DNA of 64,000 nucleotides from Phascolomyces articulosus (Eukaryota > Mucoromycota > Mucoromycetes > Mucorales > Lichtheimiaceae): contig JAIXMP010000001.1 in NCBI GenBank assembly GCA_025677815.1, forward strand, positions 868,001-932,000, read 5' to 3'. A program made the translations under genes and the position numbers. The notes under the pieces were generated by a model, which did no database searches, was not told the origin of the DNA, and worked only from the letters and a program-made list of their open reading frames with translations. This document shows, piece after piece, positions 1 to 11,355 of this stretch. Position 1 is the first letter of the stretch. Every line of letters begins with the position of its first letter.

Positions 1-429
1 TTATCCATTGGGCAATCATAACTTATTTGCAAAATTTTTCTTGGGATTTATAGGCAACTTGATAAAGCGAACACAATGGCATCGTATCACATCATGGAAC
101 TCGGCAGATTGGCTTCCTGAAAAAGTCAAGAAAGGGTATGATAAAAAAAAAAACAAAACGAAATGTGATCATCATGAAGTATATACCACTTATTGACAAA
201 TATATATAAATAGTGATCTTGTTTATGTAGAAGGATCTCTTCGTTATAATGATTACACTGATCGGGAAGGTGTCATGCGTACCAAGGCTGAAATTCATCA
301 ATGTAAGTCTATCATTTATATTGGATATAAATGAAAATATAGATTATGATCAAGTTGACTAACCATAAATTCTCTTTGGTTTCTATAGCACAATTCAGAT
401 TATTGGGTCGTCCATCCCGTGAAGAATAA
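1..429 (+). CDS. Mitochondrial single-stranded DNA-binding protein, 3' part (5' end outside window)
   Basis: Three exons can be joined in frame: about 54..135, 214..302 and 389..429 (TAA at 427-429). The product reads RTQWHRITSWN, then KKGDLVYVEGSLRYNDYTD, then EGVMRTKAEIHQ and ends QFRLLGRPSREE. This is the typical OB-fold core of bacterial/mitochondrial SSB (W-H-R-I, VEGSLRY). The protein would bind ssDNA as a homotetramer during mtDNA replication (family knowledge). The first visible exon probably starts after the TAG at 51-53, because the codons before it do not resemble SSB. The start codon and any transit peptide lie before the window. The introns are 78 and 86 nt and use GTATGA and GTAAGT donors. 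Family assignment is confident; the exact 5' exon edge is not. Confidence 0.88.
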
Positions 430-544
430 ATAATAATAATAATAAAACGCGTTTTCGTTGACACATAAAAAAAACCCAGTCGGACCAGTTTTTTTTTTTT
501 TTTTTTTCGTGTAGTGTTATGTGTGACCGCATTCATTTTTTTAC

Positions 545-1474
545 ATATAAATACCCTCAAACATTCTCAATTTGTTTTTTTTTTCTTTCTTTCCTCCAAT
601 TTTTTTTTCTTACTCTATTTTTCTATCCTGGTATGTTATTTTATTTATATGTATTATATACGCGTGTTAGTGTGTGAAAAGGATGAAGGATGAAAAAAAA
701 TGAAATACAGTGATGATAATTTTCCCATTAGATGGAGCACCATCAGTTGTCTTCCGTTCTGGAGGGCCAGGTGTGATGAACCTTTTTTATCAAATTTTTG
801 AGTTCATAGTTACACTGAGTCTTTCTTTTTTATCATCCTTTGGGGGGAAAAGGGGAATGGATGGATTGAAATGATCATAAAAACTAATTCTTATTTTCTT
901 TTTTATGATAATACAGGTTTTCTTTTTGAAGGAAAAAGGAATATAGGAATAGAGTCTTTTTTTTTTTGAATAAAATTTTTTCTTTTTGCATATATAAAAT
1001 AAGTTTTCTGTTTTCTGTTTTTGATATTGAAGCAAGAAAAGGTCATCTTTAGTGAATAACGCGAGATTGATGGAAAAGAAAAACTTGATGAAAAAGATTC
1101 TCGAGATCTACTTTTTTTTTTTCGAGTTTGACGTATAAAAATTTTTTCGCATTGGTTGTTCTAGCTCCGTTGTTTTCAATTTTTTTTTTATCAACAAGAT
1201 CCACTTTGTGAACAAGATACTTTTCAAGAAAAAAAACATTGCAAACAAGTCAATATTCATCAATAAATAGAAAAAGCAGCGGTTCCAAGTTAAATACCAC
1301 CTTACCTTTTCTCTGTTGCCCGTCTTGCTGATTTCTTACTGCTACGTATCATAATATGAAATGGGTGGTTTTCTTTTTCTTGAATAGCTTCGAAGTGTGG
1401 GCCCCAAGTTGTGTTTGTTACGTGATGAAGAAGGAAATGTAGATCTTAGAGCTGGGTTTCCACCTTTGCAATAA
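545..1474 (+). CDS. Candidate small multi-exon gene, structure unresolved
   Basis: The stretch between the SSB and ELMO genes (430-2063) has one promoter-like site (TATA-like ATATAAATA near 545) followed by scattered coding-looking pieces. ATG at 732 opens MEHHQLSSVLEGQ and ends at a GTGTGA donor (771). A 29-codon terminal frame at 1388-1474 follows a TAG acceptor and reads LRSVGPKLCLLRDEEGNVDL before ending in AGFPPLQ and a stop. A basic stretch near 1030-1110 (SSLVNNARLMEKKNLMKKIL) could be a middle exon. I could not join these with consistent phases and do not recognise the family. It could be one small gene, two fragments, or chance. The remaining 1475-2063 shows only T-rich DNA leading into the ELMO gene. 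Confidence 0.25.
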
Positions 1475-2063
1475 CTTTTTAACTATCTTCATCACACCCT
1501 AGAATTCCTCATGTCCATCGAGGCACTATAATATGTAGCTATTAATAACTTGATTGTCAGGTATAATAATGGGTTTTAAGATTCACAATAAAAAATACGC
1601 AGGTTATTTATTACCTTGAAACACGGCTTTAATCACAACAGCATTAGCCTAGCCAAAAACTTCATTTTGTTCATGACATCAATATAATGGGTTACCGCCT
1701 TAATAATTGATGTTCAGTTATATCCTTCTCATCGACGCGATATTCACTTGTTTTAAAACGCTTTGTACAAAATTATCACCTCTAAATTTTGCTGAATGAA
1801 TTGGATTGAATCCCTTTAACGTCATTGAATTTGGAGGGGGAGGGGAACAACTTAAAATCTTCAAAGATAAATATGAGATGACAACTTTAAAGAAGCTCTG
1901 TCTTTGAGGATTATGCAAAAATAGGAATGAACCATCTTTTTTTTTTTGTTTGAAAGCCCGTTTCATTTTCAATAAACTATAGATACACCCTTCTTTTTTC
2001 TATTCTTCTCCAGTTCCTTTTCTTCTTCTTCTTCTTCTTCTAATATATATTTATAAAAACAAA

Positions 2064-3846
2064 ATGAGTCTATTTTGGATATTAGTATTAAATAGGATTT
2101 ATCAATCGCCATTCCTTTTAGCCATATACAAGTTTTATAAAACATGTGTTCATTTTACGACCATGACGTCCGAGTTATATCGTATATGTAACTCGGCTGC
2201 TCATCAGCTTGGCTGGTATAATGAACTTGAATTTCTCAGCAATGACGATAGTGAATTGGATGAAGAACAAGAGAAATCACCCTTAATTAAATCACTTTCT
2301 TTACAAGAACAAGAGGCAGCGATTCCTCCTCTTGTCGTGTATCGTATAGGTTTGTCTATGTCACTATTTTTTTTAAGATGCATGTGATTTTTAGGGTCTC
2401 AACAATCATCATTTCCCCCCTTCCCCACCTCCCCTTATTGAAAAAAAATGTGAAACGCTATCGATATACTAATATATACAATTGGGATATCAATTAAATA
2501 GATCGATCCATTTTATTTTCAAAACAATTAGATGTAAGTGAGTGATGGGAAAGGATCGATAAGAATGTGAATAGCATGAAAAGAGAAAATGGAGAATTCA
2601 AAATAAAATGGTATATATGTATATGTCATCTAGGCTGAACGACGTAGTCTTGAAAATGTATCGGATCAATTGGATCAAGTAGCTGAGATGATTATGGCCA
2701 AGAAAGGCTTTGCTGGTTCAAGAAAAAGGTACCATTTCTTGACAGAAAAAAAAAACAATCTCAGAAAAATCATTTCTAAGAATTTAATATATCTATGATC
2801 CCAACTTCCTAGTCCTGTAGCACGCGTTCTTTGTTCAAGCATATCACGCATCAGTGAAACCTACGCACTGACGATCCAAATCAATGAAAGAGCAAGTACC
2901 AAATATGATTCAACCAATCCAATGCACGAACAAAAACTATTAAAGTTATGGAAAGCACTGATGCCAGAAACTGAACTTGAATCACGATTAACACAGCAAT
3001 GGGCGGAGGTATATAGATAAAAAAAAATCCCACACTATTAGTCATTTAGACCATGGGCAACGAGAGAAAAAAAAAATAGAAGGAAGGATGGATAGAATGA
3101 TTGACCATGAAGGATGGATTTTGTTTTTGTTATATTAGATTGGATTCCAAGGAAATGATCCAGCAACGGATTTCCGTGGAATGGGTCTTCAAGGACTTGA
3201 TGATTTAGTTTACTATGCAACCACACATACCGATTCTGCTCAACGTACCTTTTCAAGTTCAAGACATCCTGTTTCTTGGTAAAAGCCTTATTTTAAGCTA
3301 TATCCATCTATTTGGAGGAAATTGATGTAATTTGTTTGACTAAGATTTTCTTGGATATACTATGTACTTTTTTTTTCAATTAGGTATCCATTTGCTATTG
3401 TTGGTATTAACATTACACAATGTGCTGTTCAAGCATTAAGAACACGTCAAATGCAATTTTATTTATATAAATATGGTGCTGACAAGAAAGCTTATAGTGA
3501 ATTTTATTGTAAGTTCCAATCCAATCCAATATCTATTCTCCCTCCCCTTCTTTCGATCAATCCTCATCCTCTGCATTAGAAACTAATTTTCGATATTTTA
3601 TCCATTGGGATAGGTTATTTATACCATCGTTTTAATGATTTTTGGATTTCACACGAAGAACCACGATTGACAGTGATGGATTTTGAAATGAAATTTAAAG
3701 AATTCAAGATACGAATCAATAAAGAACTCATGACTCATCAAACCATGCCATTAGGTGAATGGTTAGAACAACGACGTATCGAACAACAACAACAAAATAA
3801 TAATCATCATCAAGGTTATATTGAAGAAAAACAACATGTAGAATAA
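2064..3846 (+). CDS. ELMO/CED-12 domain-containing protein (ELMOD-like)
   Basis: Seven exons join in frame: 2064..2349, 2502..2533, 2634..2728, 2813..3008, 3139..3278, 3384..3508 and 3614..3846 (368 aa). The N terminus is a hydrophobic/aromatic stretch followed by MTSELYRICNSA, matching the layout of ELMOD1/2 proteins. The ELMO core is clear: LLKLWKALMPETELESRLTQ, then W-x-E-I-GFQGNDPATDFRGMG and LQGLDDLVYY, then HPVSWYPFAIVGINITQ. ELMOD proteins act as GTPase-activating proteins for ARF/ARL GTPases (family knowledge). The usual catalytic Arg would sit in the FQGNDPATDFRGMG region. The C-terminal tail is Gln/Asn-rich. The 32-nt second exon is needed to keep the frame (RSILFSKQLD). An upstream choice of ATG at 2163 is possible, but the 2064 start gives the hydrophobic leader seen in relatives. 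Confidence 0.88.
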
Positions 3847-4182
3847 TAAAATCAATTGAACAACAATAATAACTACTACAAAAAAAAAGCAAAGCGTGTA
3901 TTTTTTTTAATATAATATCTTTTGCAGAAAGAAGAAATAATTATAAGAATAGGTTTGAGTTTATGTTTTTTGGGAAATTTTGATGTAATGTGTGTATAAA
4001 AAGAAAAAAAGAAATGCGGTATAATACAAAAGAAGATTATTAAGTAAAAAAAAAAACGAATAAGATTAATATTAATATTAAAGAAAAAAAAAAGAGAGGG
4101 TGGCCGATTTGTTATTGAATAAGAGATTTTTGTTCAATAGTAAAAACAAGAAACAGAAAAAAAACAGAAATTTGTGGGAAAT

Positions 4183-6767
4183 CTAATAAAACTGTGTTCG
4201 CATGGTTCCTTCCATCGATGCAAGTGCTAGTTGTGGATGTTCTTGTTGTCGTGGATCTTGTTGTGGTGGTTGCTGTGGCTGTTGTTGATTCACGTATACA
4301 AAAGTGGCAGGTTGTTGTATGGAGGATGGAGGTGGATTACGAAGGGTAAATTGATTATTATTGAGGAATACAGGTTGCTGTTGCTGTTGTTTTGGTGGCT
4401 GTTGCTGTTGTTGTTGATCCTCTGATAAAAGTGGCATAGAATCATGGGTGGACGCAGAAGGTGAAGAAGGTTGAGATTGATCTCCTTTTGATTTTTTACC
4501 TGTCTTTCGTCCACCTGGATTATTATTATTCCCACTTTCATACCGTTGTCGTTTTTTAATCACGTCCGTCTTCATGGATAAGGGTCGTTTTTCATGATGT
4601 AATTTTAAACTAATAGAAAATAAAGAAAAGAGAGAGGATGGGTGTGAATGATTTTAATACATTTCTTTTTCACCCAACCCAAATGTTGAAAACTTACTAT
4701 AAACCACATGCATTACACAACGGTGAACCTGCTTGATCACGTCGCCATAATGGCGTTTTAGTTGTTTGACAATTGGAACAGACCAGCTGTGCCGCTTCAT
4801 CATTTTGCATATCTTTTCTTCCATTGTTTGGCTTTAATGTTTTTGGACGTGGTGCATTGTGAAGTTTTTGACTAGTAGAATGGGGGGAGAAAAAAAAATT
4901 AAAATGTCTGCCAATACCTATATACACGAGGGCTGAAACCTCACCCAATTTTTTTTTGGGATCAAATATTTGTTTTTTTTTCTAGTCCCCATATTTTACT
5001 TACTAAAGACCACATGCATTACATAACAATTCATCATTTGTTGACCTTCTCCATAATGGTGTTTGTGTTGCATTACAATTACTACAAATAGGTTTCACAC
5101 CATTTCCATCTCCTCCAGTTGAACATGCAGCCATTGATTTTTTTGGTTTGATGTTTGTTGTTGCAGGAACAGTTGCTGTAGTAGTTGTAATAGTATTTGG
5201 AATTGAGGAGGATGATGGAGTCGTTGTTGTAGAGTTCATTGATGTAGCACTGCTTGTCTCTGGAATAGGAGTAATGGTTGCTGTGGGTGTAGTGACCGAA
5301 GAGGATGAAGATGAAGAAGGAGGTGTAGTCACAATCTGTTGTTGTTGGTGATGAAGATGGTGGTCATTGTTATCATTCAATCGAGATGGTGGGTGAGACA
5401 ATGTTCTATTGAAAAAAAAAGGAGTGAGTGGTGGTGATAAGTTACCTCGTGCAACAATTAAAAAAAATTTACACATTCACACACACATCAATATAAATAT
5501 ATGAATTTTTTCCCATAATTCCCATTTAAATAATAATAGCAGAAATTGAAAAAAAAATATATAAACTTACATAGTAGTATCATATGAATTAGGGTCTATG
5601 ATGTTTGTGGTTGACATGCCATGAGGAGGTGGAGAACATGAACTGGTAGCAGATGAAGATGTAGTAGATGCAGAAGTAGATAGTGAAGGAGTAGTAAATT
5701 CTGAAGATGCTGGATGCTGTTGTTGTTGTTGATGATGATACAGGTTTGTTGTAGGTGAACTGACAGAAGATGCAGGAATACCAATAAATTTGTTACGAGC
5801 ATTGGTATTCGTCATTGTCGTTGAAGGAGGTGGCATCATTGAGTTAGTATTAGTATTATTATTATTATTATTATTATTATTTAAGTTAGTATTATTGTTT
5901 GATATCATACAACCCAAGGATCCATTTTGTTGATGTTGTAGTTGTGGGCTTTGTGATGGTCCAAGATTTGGACTTGTTGGCACTGAAAATGATAAATGCT
6001 GTTGTGGTGCTGGTTGCTGCTGCTGTTGTTGTACAGGAAATGAAGTTGTCATACGATTCATCATTTCCTTGTCATCAATTACCATAGGAACCATTTGTTG
6101 TTGTTGTTGCTGCTGCTGTTGAGCTTGCTGTTGTTGTTGAGCAACCTGCTGTTGTTGCTGCATCATAGCCTGTTGTTGTGCTTGGTGCTGTACTTGCTGT
6201 TGTTGTTTTTGTTGCTGAGACAACTGTTGCTGTTGTTGATTATTCTGTATCTGAGGAGGTACAGGCGTAGGGAAATAGAGTTCCACAGGCGATCCATAGC
6301 TGTCGAAATTCCATTGGGTATTGTTTAATCCCAAAGATAAACCATTTCCATTGGTAATATCATGAGCAATGGAAGCTGCAGCTGCAGCCGCCGAAGTGGT
6401 CCCTGTATTGTTCGGCAAGAACCCCTGGAAATCTCCCAAAGCACCAAATATGTCGTCTAATTCTACCATTTGATCGCTGGCTTGGTCAGATGTGAATTGA
6501 TGTAGAACAAAGGTCTGATGACTTCCAAGATTATCGACTTGATCCGTGCTGTTGTATGTATCCATTTCTGGTATCTGAATGGCAGCTGATGATTGGATTG
6601 GCATGGTCGGTGGTGTGGTTGCTTGCATCGGTTGCTGCATCCTATTATTCGATCCATTGCCATTCGAAAGAGGTGGAGTGGAAGGTACAGAAGGTGATTG
6701 TTGCTGTTGTTGCTGTTGCTGTTGTTGTTGCTGTTGCTGTTGTTGTTGTTGTTGTTGTTGTTGTTGC

Positions 6768-6822
<55 letters not shown>

Positions 6823-7339
6823 GCGCTGACCAAATCTGTTGTTGGAGTTGCAACTGTTGTTGCTGTTGCTGCTCTTGTTGTTGACGTTGCTGTTCTTGTT
6901 GAGTAACAACTGCTTGTTGTAAAGAGATAGGTTGTTGTACCTGTACCTGTTTTTGTTGAGCGATAGCTGGTTGTTTTTGTTTTAAATCATCTTGTTTTCG
7001 ATCGTTCGAAGAGGAAGAAGCTTGAGCGATCCGTTTATTATTATTATTTTTTGTAAGAGCGTTATCTTTTAAAGGTGTCAATTTTGAATTTTGGTGATCG
7101 AGTTGACGGGTGGTATTTCGCGATAACTTGCGAAAAGGGGCATTAGATCGCTCGGTTAGCAAGTGGTGACGAAACCATAATCGCCAAGATAAGTTTTCAA
7201 GTCGAGAACCATTTTCTAACGAGTCTTTGACTTTGGTACATACTCTCCAAGTTTTCGATAAGTCTTCTTCAGAATCGAGATTGGCAAAAGGAGAAAATGA
7301 TTTGTTGCCTTTAATCTTTAAGGCAAGAGGCGCCATCAC
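4183..7339 (-). CDS. GATA-type zinc finger transcription factor with two fingers, AreA/NIT2-like
   Basis: Four exons on the minus strand (7339..5571, 5405..5004, 4871..4698, 4609..4183) give 923 aa. The N terminus carries the fungal AreA/GLN3-type motif ([20 protein letters not shown] followed by [11 protein letters not shown]1752 family). A very long Gln-rich middle follows. Two class IV zinc fingers with C-x2-C-x17-C-x2-C spacing lie near residues 697-724 ([20 protein letters not shown]) and 755-782 ([20 protein letters not shown]). The second is followed by the basic tail [15 protein letters not shown], the DNA-contacting extension typical of AreA. The first finger lacks that tail. The likely role is nuclear control of nitrogen-source genes through GATA sites. 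Two fingers are also seen in iron regulators (SRE/URBS1 type), but the N-terminal motif favours the AreA side. Both finger exons end at the same codon position. Confidence 0.88.
6698..6823 (-). repeat. CAG/CAA microsatellite coding about 42 Gln in the GATA factor
   Basis: On the plus strand this is an almost uninterrupted TTG/CTG (read TGT/TGC) triplet run. It is read on the minus strand as about 42 consecutive Gln codons mixing CAA and CAG. Shorter Gln runs lie at 6000-6240 and 6840-6960 of the same exon. Antisense frames through this block produce artificial poly-Val, poly-Cys and poly-Leu ORFs. Confidence 0.9.
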
Positions 7340-7720
7340 ATATAACTATTATATTATTTTAAAATGGTGGGATTTTTTTATGATAAAAAAAAAGAAAAGG
7401 AAATAATAATATTTTTAAGGTGATGTGAATAGATTTTTAGGACTTTTTTTTTTCTTGATGCTAGAAAAAAAAAGTGCTGTGAAGGAAAGAAAGGGGAGTT
7501 AAAAAAAAAGATGGTCAATTGATACTTTTTTTCTCTCAGTGCGCAAGTCTCAGTGTTATTATTATTAATGAATCTTTTTAATCTTCCAAAACTTGCTTTC
7601 TTCTTGTTATATAATTATTATAAGCACTTGTTATATAAAAAAAAACTTTTGAAGCTCAAATGTGTTCGGTGTACAAACTACCGTTACTATTTTGAGTTTC
7701 CGATACTTTTTTATATATTG

Positions 7721-7745
7721 GCGCCCCAGTTTTTTTCAGTTTCGC
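7721..7745 (+). repeat. Left arm of a 25-bp imperfect inverted repeat (partner at 10621-10645)
   Basis: The plus strand here reads GCGCCCCAGTTTTTTTCAGT and continues TTCGC. The reverse complement of 10621-10645 matches it at 23 of 25 positions. The pair encloses about 2.9 kb that includes the transposase remnant near 9.8-10.3 kb. The surrounding stretch 7340-8089 otherwise contains only the AT-rich 5' flank of the GATA gene. Confidence 0.5.
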
Positions 7746-8089
7746 GCGGTTTGAATTTCCATTTTTGCGTTTAGAGGAATGGATATCATTATGCCTAGTA
7801 ATTGATATCTTTGCGTCTTATAATTGAAAAAACGAGTGCTTTGCTTCTATTCAACTGTCAACCATTTTAATTTCTTCTCTGTCTACCTTTATAATCGACT
7901 CAAAGAATTCTTAAGATCCATATCAAAAGAATTATTTTGATGTTGATTGGTTTTATATCTTTTCTGCATCATGTCCTATATCGAGTCAAAAATTTTGACA
8001 TCAAAAACCAATTTCAAATCCTGGTGGTATTTGTAACAATAATATTGAAGACAGAGAGCTACTCGGAAAGAATAAGATAAAAATTAGCA

Positions 8090-8362
8090 ATGCAACCAGC
8101 TAAACTTCATAAACAAATACAATCCATATGTCAAGTAAATTACTCTCATTCATACTTATTTTCTTATTTGATCACCATAAATCCTATATACATCAAACAT
8201 ATATAATAGTTTCTATGCTACTTCTTACAGAATATGGTGGACATTGCTGTTCATAAACAACGCAGCTATAGTTGCCCTTGCTCACAAACTGAAATGCGAA
8301 GAATGGTATTGAGACGTCTTAGCCACGCACCCGATACCGATCTTCTTGAGAAGGAAATTTGA
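8090..8362 (+). CDS. Small hypothetical protein, 58 aa, two exons
   Basis: ATG at 8090 opens MQPAKLHKQIQSICQ (8090..8134). An intron with a GTAAAT donor and ACAG acceptor (8135-8230) follows. Exon 8231..8362 then reads NMVDIAVHKQRSYSCPCSQT, EMRRMVLRRLSHAPDTDLLE and ends KEI-stop. The product is basic, with a CPC motif in the middle. I do not recognise a family. Phase is clean (0) and the splice sites are good, so the gene is plausible. The region is otherwise degraded DNA, so it could also be a surviving fragment. Confidence 0.45.
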
Positions 8363-8514
8363 TTTGAATTGCCCTGTCAACTTGCTCCTCATCATCACCC
8401 TTCTTGTTATTAAAATTACTTACTATTCGTAGTTGAGCGCGCGCTACTAAAGCCATTAAAAATTTTAATACCAAACGAAAACATATCTATTTCCCATTAC
8501 TTCTCAGCTTTTTG

Positions 8515-8945
8515 CTAATCTGCTATTATTTTGGTCGATCGCTTGAAGGACGTTTTGGCCACTTGATGACTCATCTTTTCAAGGATTCTATAAGCCTGGA
8601 GACAGTATGCATTTTCCGTTTGTCCCTAAAAGGTATATTCCACTTTAGCCAAAATATTAAATGATTACCGTATCACTTGAAGTTAAGTAATCAATAAGCA
8701 TACAAAATTTCCACTTCTTGATTTTCTGCCAAATGTCACGATTTTAGGTAACTCTATTAATTGCAAGAAGCTGTTACTAACATACTTGTGTTTATTATCT
8801 CAATTACTGTTTAAAAAGAAAACTAAACACTTACCTTTCACACCGTCCTTTTCCTAACTTACGCCAAAGCTTCACGTATCTGTTTTTCCATAAGCCATAT
8901 AAAGACTGGGCATCACGACACTTCGAAGTCGCTGACCAAACTGAG
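8515..8945 (-). CDS. Myb/SANT-like exon plus terminal exon, gene or gene remnant
   Basis: Two protein-like minus-strand exons are visible. The first, about 8945..8835, reads SVWSATSKCRDAQSLYGLWK then NRYVKLWRKLGKGRCE and ends at a perfect GTAAGT donor. Its Trp/Leu spacing resembles a Myb/SANT helix-turn-helix. The second, 8625..8515 after a TTTTAG acceptor, reads GQTENAYCLQAYRILEKMSH then QVAKTSFKRSTKIIAD and stop. The phases of the two frames do not join directly (phase 2 donor against a phase 0 frame), so an exon is missing or the gene is broken. A possible start (MEKSDIHPGFSKE) lies at 9043 but runs into a stop. The call is based on pattern only. Confidence 0.35.
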
Positions 8946-9799
8946 ATTTTTTAATGATTTTGAATAATTTCAAAAAACTGGGATTTTTAGCTTTCTGAAG
9001 AAATCTCTTTAGAAAAGCCTGGATGAATGTCACTCTTTTCCATTGTAGATTTCACTAAAAAAATAAATTCTACACGTAAATGATCATTGAAAATAACAAA
9101 AACTTACGTGAAAAAAAAACATAATACCTTAACCACAAGGAAAGAATAACAAAATGTGATTAAATATGGCAGATAGTTGGTGAATGTGAAGTAGCAGCTT
9201 TAAAATTTAGAATCAACCATAGCAGACTGTTATCTCCCTTCTTATCCAAATTGTGCTTAGTCTGATTGTGTCTATTGACGCACAAAAATAACGGTCCTGA
9301 ATACATCACAAGAAGTGTTTTTTTAAAACAACCCTTTTAAAAAGAAGATTATCACGAGGTGGATCATATCAACCAAGAAGCCATGTTATCCAGTTGGGTT
9401 ATAATATAATAAAGTAACATTATATAATAATAAACAATCATATACATATTTTCAGCAAATTTTTTTGTCTGTCATACAATCATATGTGATGGAATTTGCC
9501 ATTTTAAAGTAGGAAGTATCTATCATTAGATTTTTTTTCTTCGCTCTTTTCGTACAACAACAATAACACCACATCAGCCACGGAACATTATCGATATTCA
9601 AGCGCTTGGTCTACACCCGCCCCACTGATTTTAACTCATCCTCAATACCCACCATCAAGTTCAATCCCATAGTTAATATCTCCCTTTTCTTCTTATTTTT
9701 TTTCAACCACTATTTTTTTTATACAATTATAGATATTTTACGTCAATCCAAGCTCGGGCCTAAAGACATCACCATTTGTCAATATGGTGATTTTCTATT
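8946..9799. other. Stretch without a callable gene
   Basis: AT-rich DNA. A Ser/Thr/Pro-rich open frame (9540-9670, plus strand) ends at a stop before the transposase remnant. Nothing else can be supported. Confidence 0.5.
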
Positions 9800-10300
9800 C
9801 TGAGTGATAAAAACCAGACGTTCATGTTGTTATTCTGCTAATATCTTTTATGGCTTTATCATACGCAATGAATGTTTTTATTTTTGTTATATTCTGATGG
9901 TTGGTATTTATCGTTTGATTATGCTCGTATCAAGAAAGAGAACATTTTTTTTTGGTAAACATGTATTACTCACAAGTCGTACATTTCCTCGACGCTCGAT
10001 ATATACCTATCAAAACGTTTAAAAGTATTTAAAATGCTATTTTTTATTCTATACACATAGTTGGTCCAACGTATCAATCATCATTTTGCTCAAATTATAA
10101 CTAAGAATCTTGACAAGAACAATATGCATGGAAAGACGTTGGTAATGGATGATGCCCGGATCCATTATGTAACCATTGTAAAGAATGCTATTGAAGAAAG
10201 GGATTTTCTTAAGGTGCTTTATCTTTCTCCAAAATATCCCCCAGTGATAAATCTTATAGAACTTTTTTGGTCCAAACTTTAGGCAGACATTCGACGTGAA
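9800..10300 (+). pseudogene. Decayed DDE transposase (IS630/Tc1/mariner-like)
   Basis: The frame at 10061-10282 (stop at 10280-10282) reads HGKTLVMDDARIHYVTIVKN, then EERDFLKVLYLSPKYPP and VINLIELFWSKL. This corresponds to the DDE_3-type catalytic end (MD-N/D-A-x-IH, LPPYSPxLNPIE-x-FWSK). Two changes are visible against the usual motif: the D in MDDARIH is retained, and SPKYPPVINLIE replaces the normal PYSPFLNPIE. Upstream frames (9804-10022) carry stop codons and only vague similarity. The element is inactive. The 25-bp inverted repeats at 7721-7745 and 10621-10645 may mark its ends, though they enclose unrelated coding-like pieces. Confidence 0.65.
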
Positions 10301-10620
10301 CTGCTAACAAAAGATAATACGTTATAACACTGCATATTTTTGAATCTGCAAAAGCAGTTGCTCCCAAAGATTGCAGAGGAAGGGGCATTATAAATTCTTT
10401 TTTTTTTTACAATTTCTTTTAGAAGAGATGTTGTAGCCCATGTTTATTGTGTTGTTGCTTAGAAATTCATTGCGATAAACATGTCAACTGTTTTATTTTT
10501 AAGTATGAAGGTTAAATAATTCACAAAGTAACTTTAATAAAAAAATCAACTGCTATAACCACCAAAAAAAAAAAAAAACTTGGATGCAAAGATATCAACA
10601 TTGGCAGCAAACCTGGAATT

Positions 10621-10645
10621 GCGAAACTGAAAAAAACTTGAGCGC
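10621..10645 (-). repeat. Right arm of the 25-bp imperfect inverted repeat
   Basis: Partner of 7721-7745. Read on the minus strand it starts GCGCTCAAGTTTTTTTCAGT and matches at 23 of 25 positions. No clear TA duplication flanks it. Confidence 0.5.
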
Positions 10646-11355
10646 GAAATTTTAGGAAAAAATCAATATACAAAAGCCTCACTTCTTTATCTGTACTAAA
10701 GTATGGACAGATTATTAAGAAAAAAAATAAGGTTATCCCCGCCTTTTTGGCTTTTTTTTTCCATCATGAAAAAAAGGTTATCTTTTTTTTGGGGGGGGTG
10801 AAAGATGTAAAAAACGATGAGGTGGACATTGGATTTTTCCTATCATTTCGCAGCCCTTTGCGGAACCTCAATTTCAATCTTGTGGAAGAAAATTTCCAAA
10901 TTTGCGCACCGTGAATTTACACTTTCCCGCAGAGTTTCGTGTTGTTAGATTTTCACATTTGCGACCCATATTTTTTTATTATGTTTGCGTCCCAGATTTG
11001 TTTTACGTTTACATCCTAGTTATTATTCTTGACAATTTATTCTTTAAAATTTTACATGATATACATTCAGAAAATAGTTATGGTAGGTTCAACAGCAAAA
11101 GTTACAACATCTTATCATCCAGGAGGAGGCATTGTTGAGAAAATGACTTGGAGTGTGATATCCAACCCTGGCAGTCCTTAGGAGTTACTAGATTGACAGA
11201 TTCGATAATATGTATCATCCCTCGTCAAAAAGTCGCGCTTTACACCAGATTTCAGCTTCGACCAGAACAATTAATGGGATATAAAAATAATGAATATGGT
11301 GGAAAATATAGAATTCCATATCCTCTGACTTTAGCTGGAGATGTCCTGGTGGAGG
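10646..11355. other. Gene-poor stretch with possible retroelement remnants
   Basis: AT-rich DNA with a plus-strand frame near 11085-11150 reading AKVTTSYHPGGGIVEKM, vaguely like the AYHPQTxGxVER motif of Ty3-type integrases. A further open frame, YTRFQLRPEQLMGYKNNEYG (11148-11363), is not recognised. Stops interrupt both. This is a weak call. Confidence 0.25.

Noticed and set aside
2531..2533. A 2-nt micro-exon in the ELMO gene
   Set aside because: A 32-nt exon (2502..2533) using the TAG at 2499-2501 restores the frame and gives sensible protein sequence, so no micro-exon is needed.
6556..6909. Plus-strand poly-Val, poly-Cys and poly-Leu ORFs
   Set aside because: They are other-frame readings of the Gln microsatellite in the minus-strand GATA factor exon.
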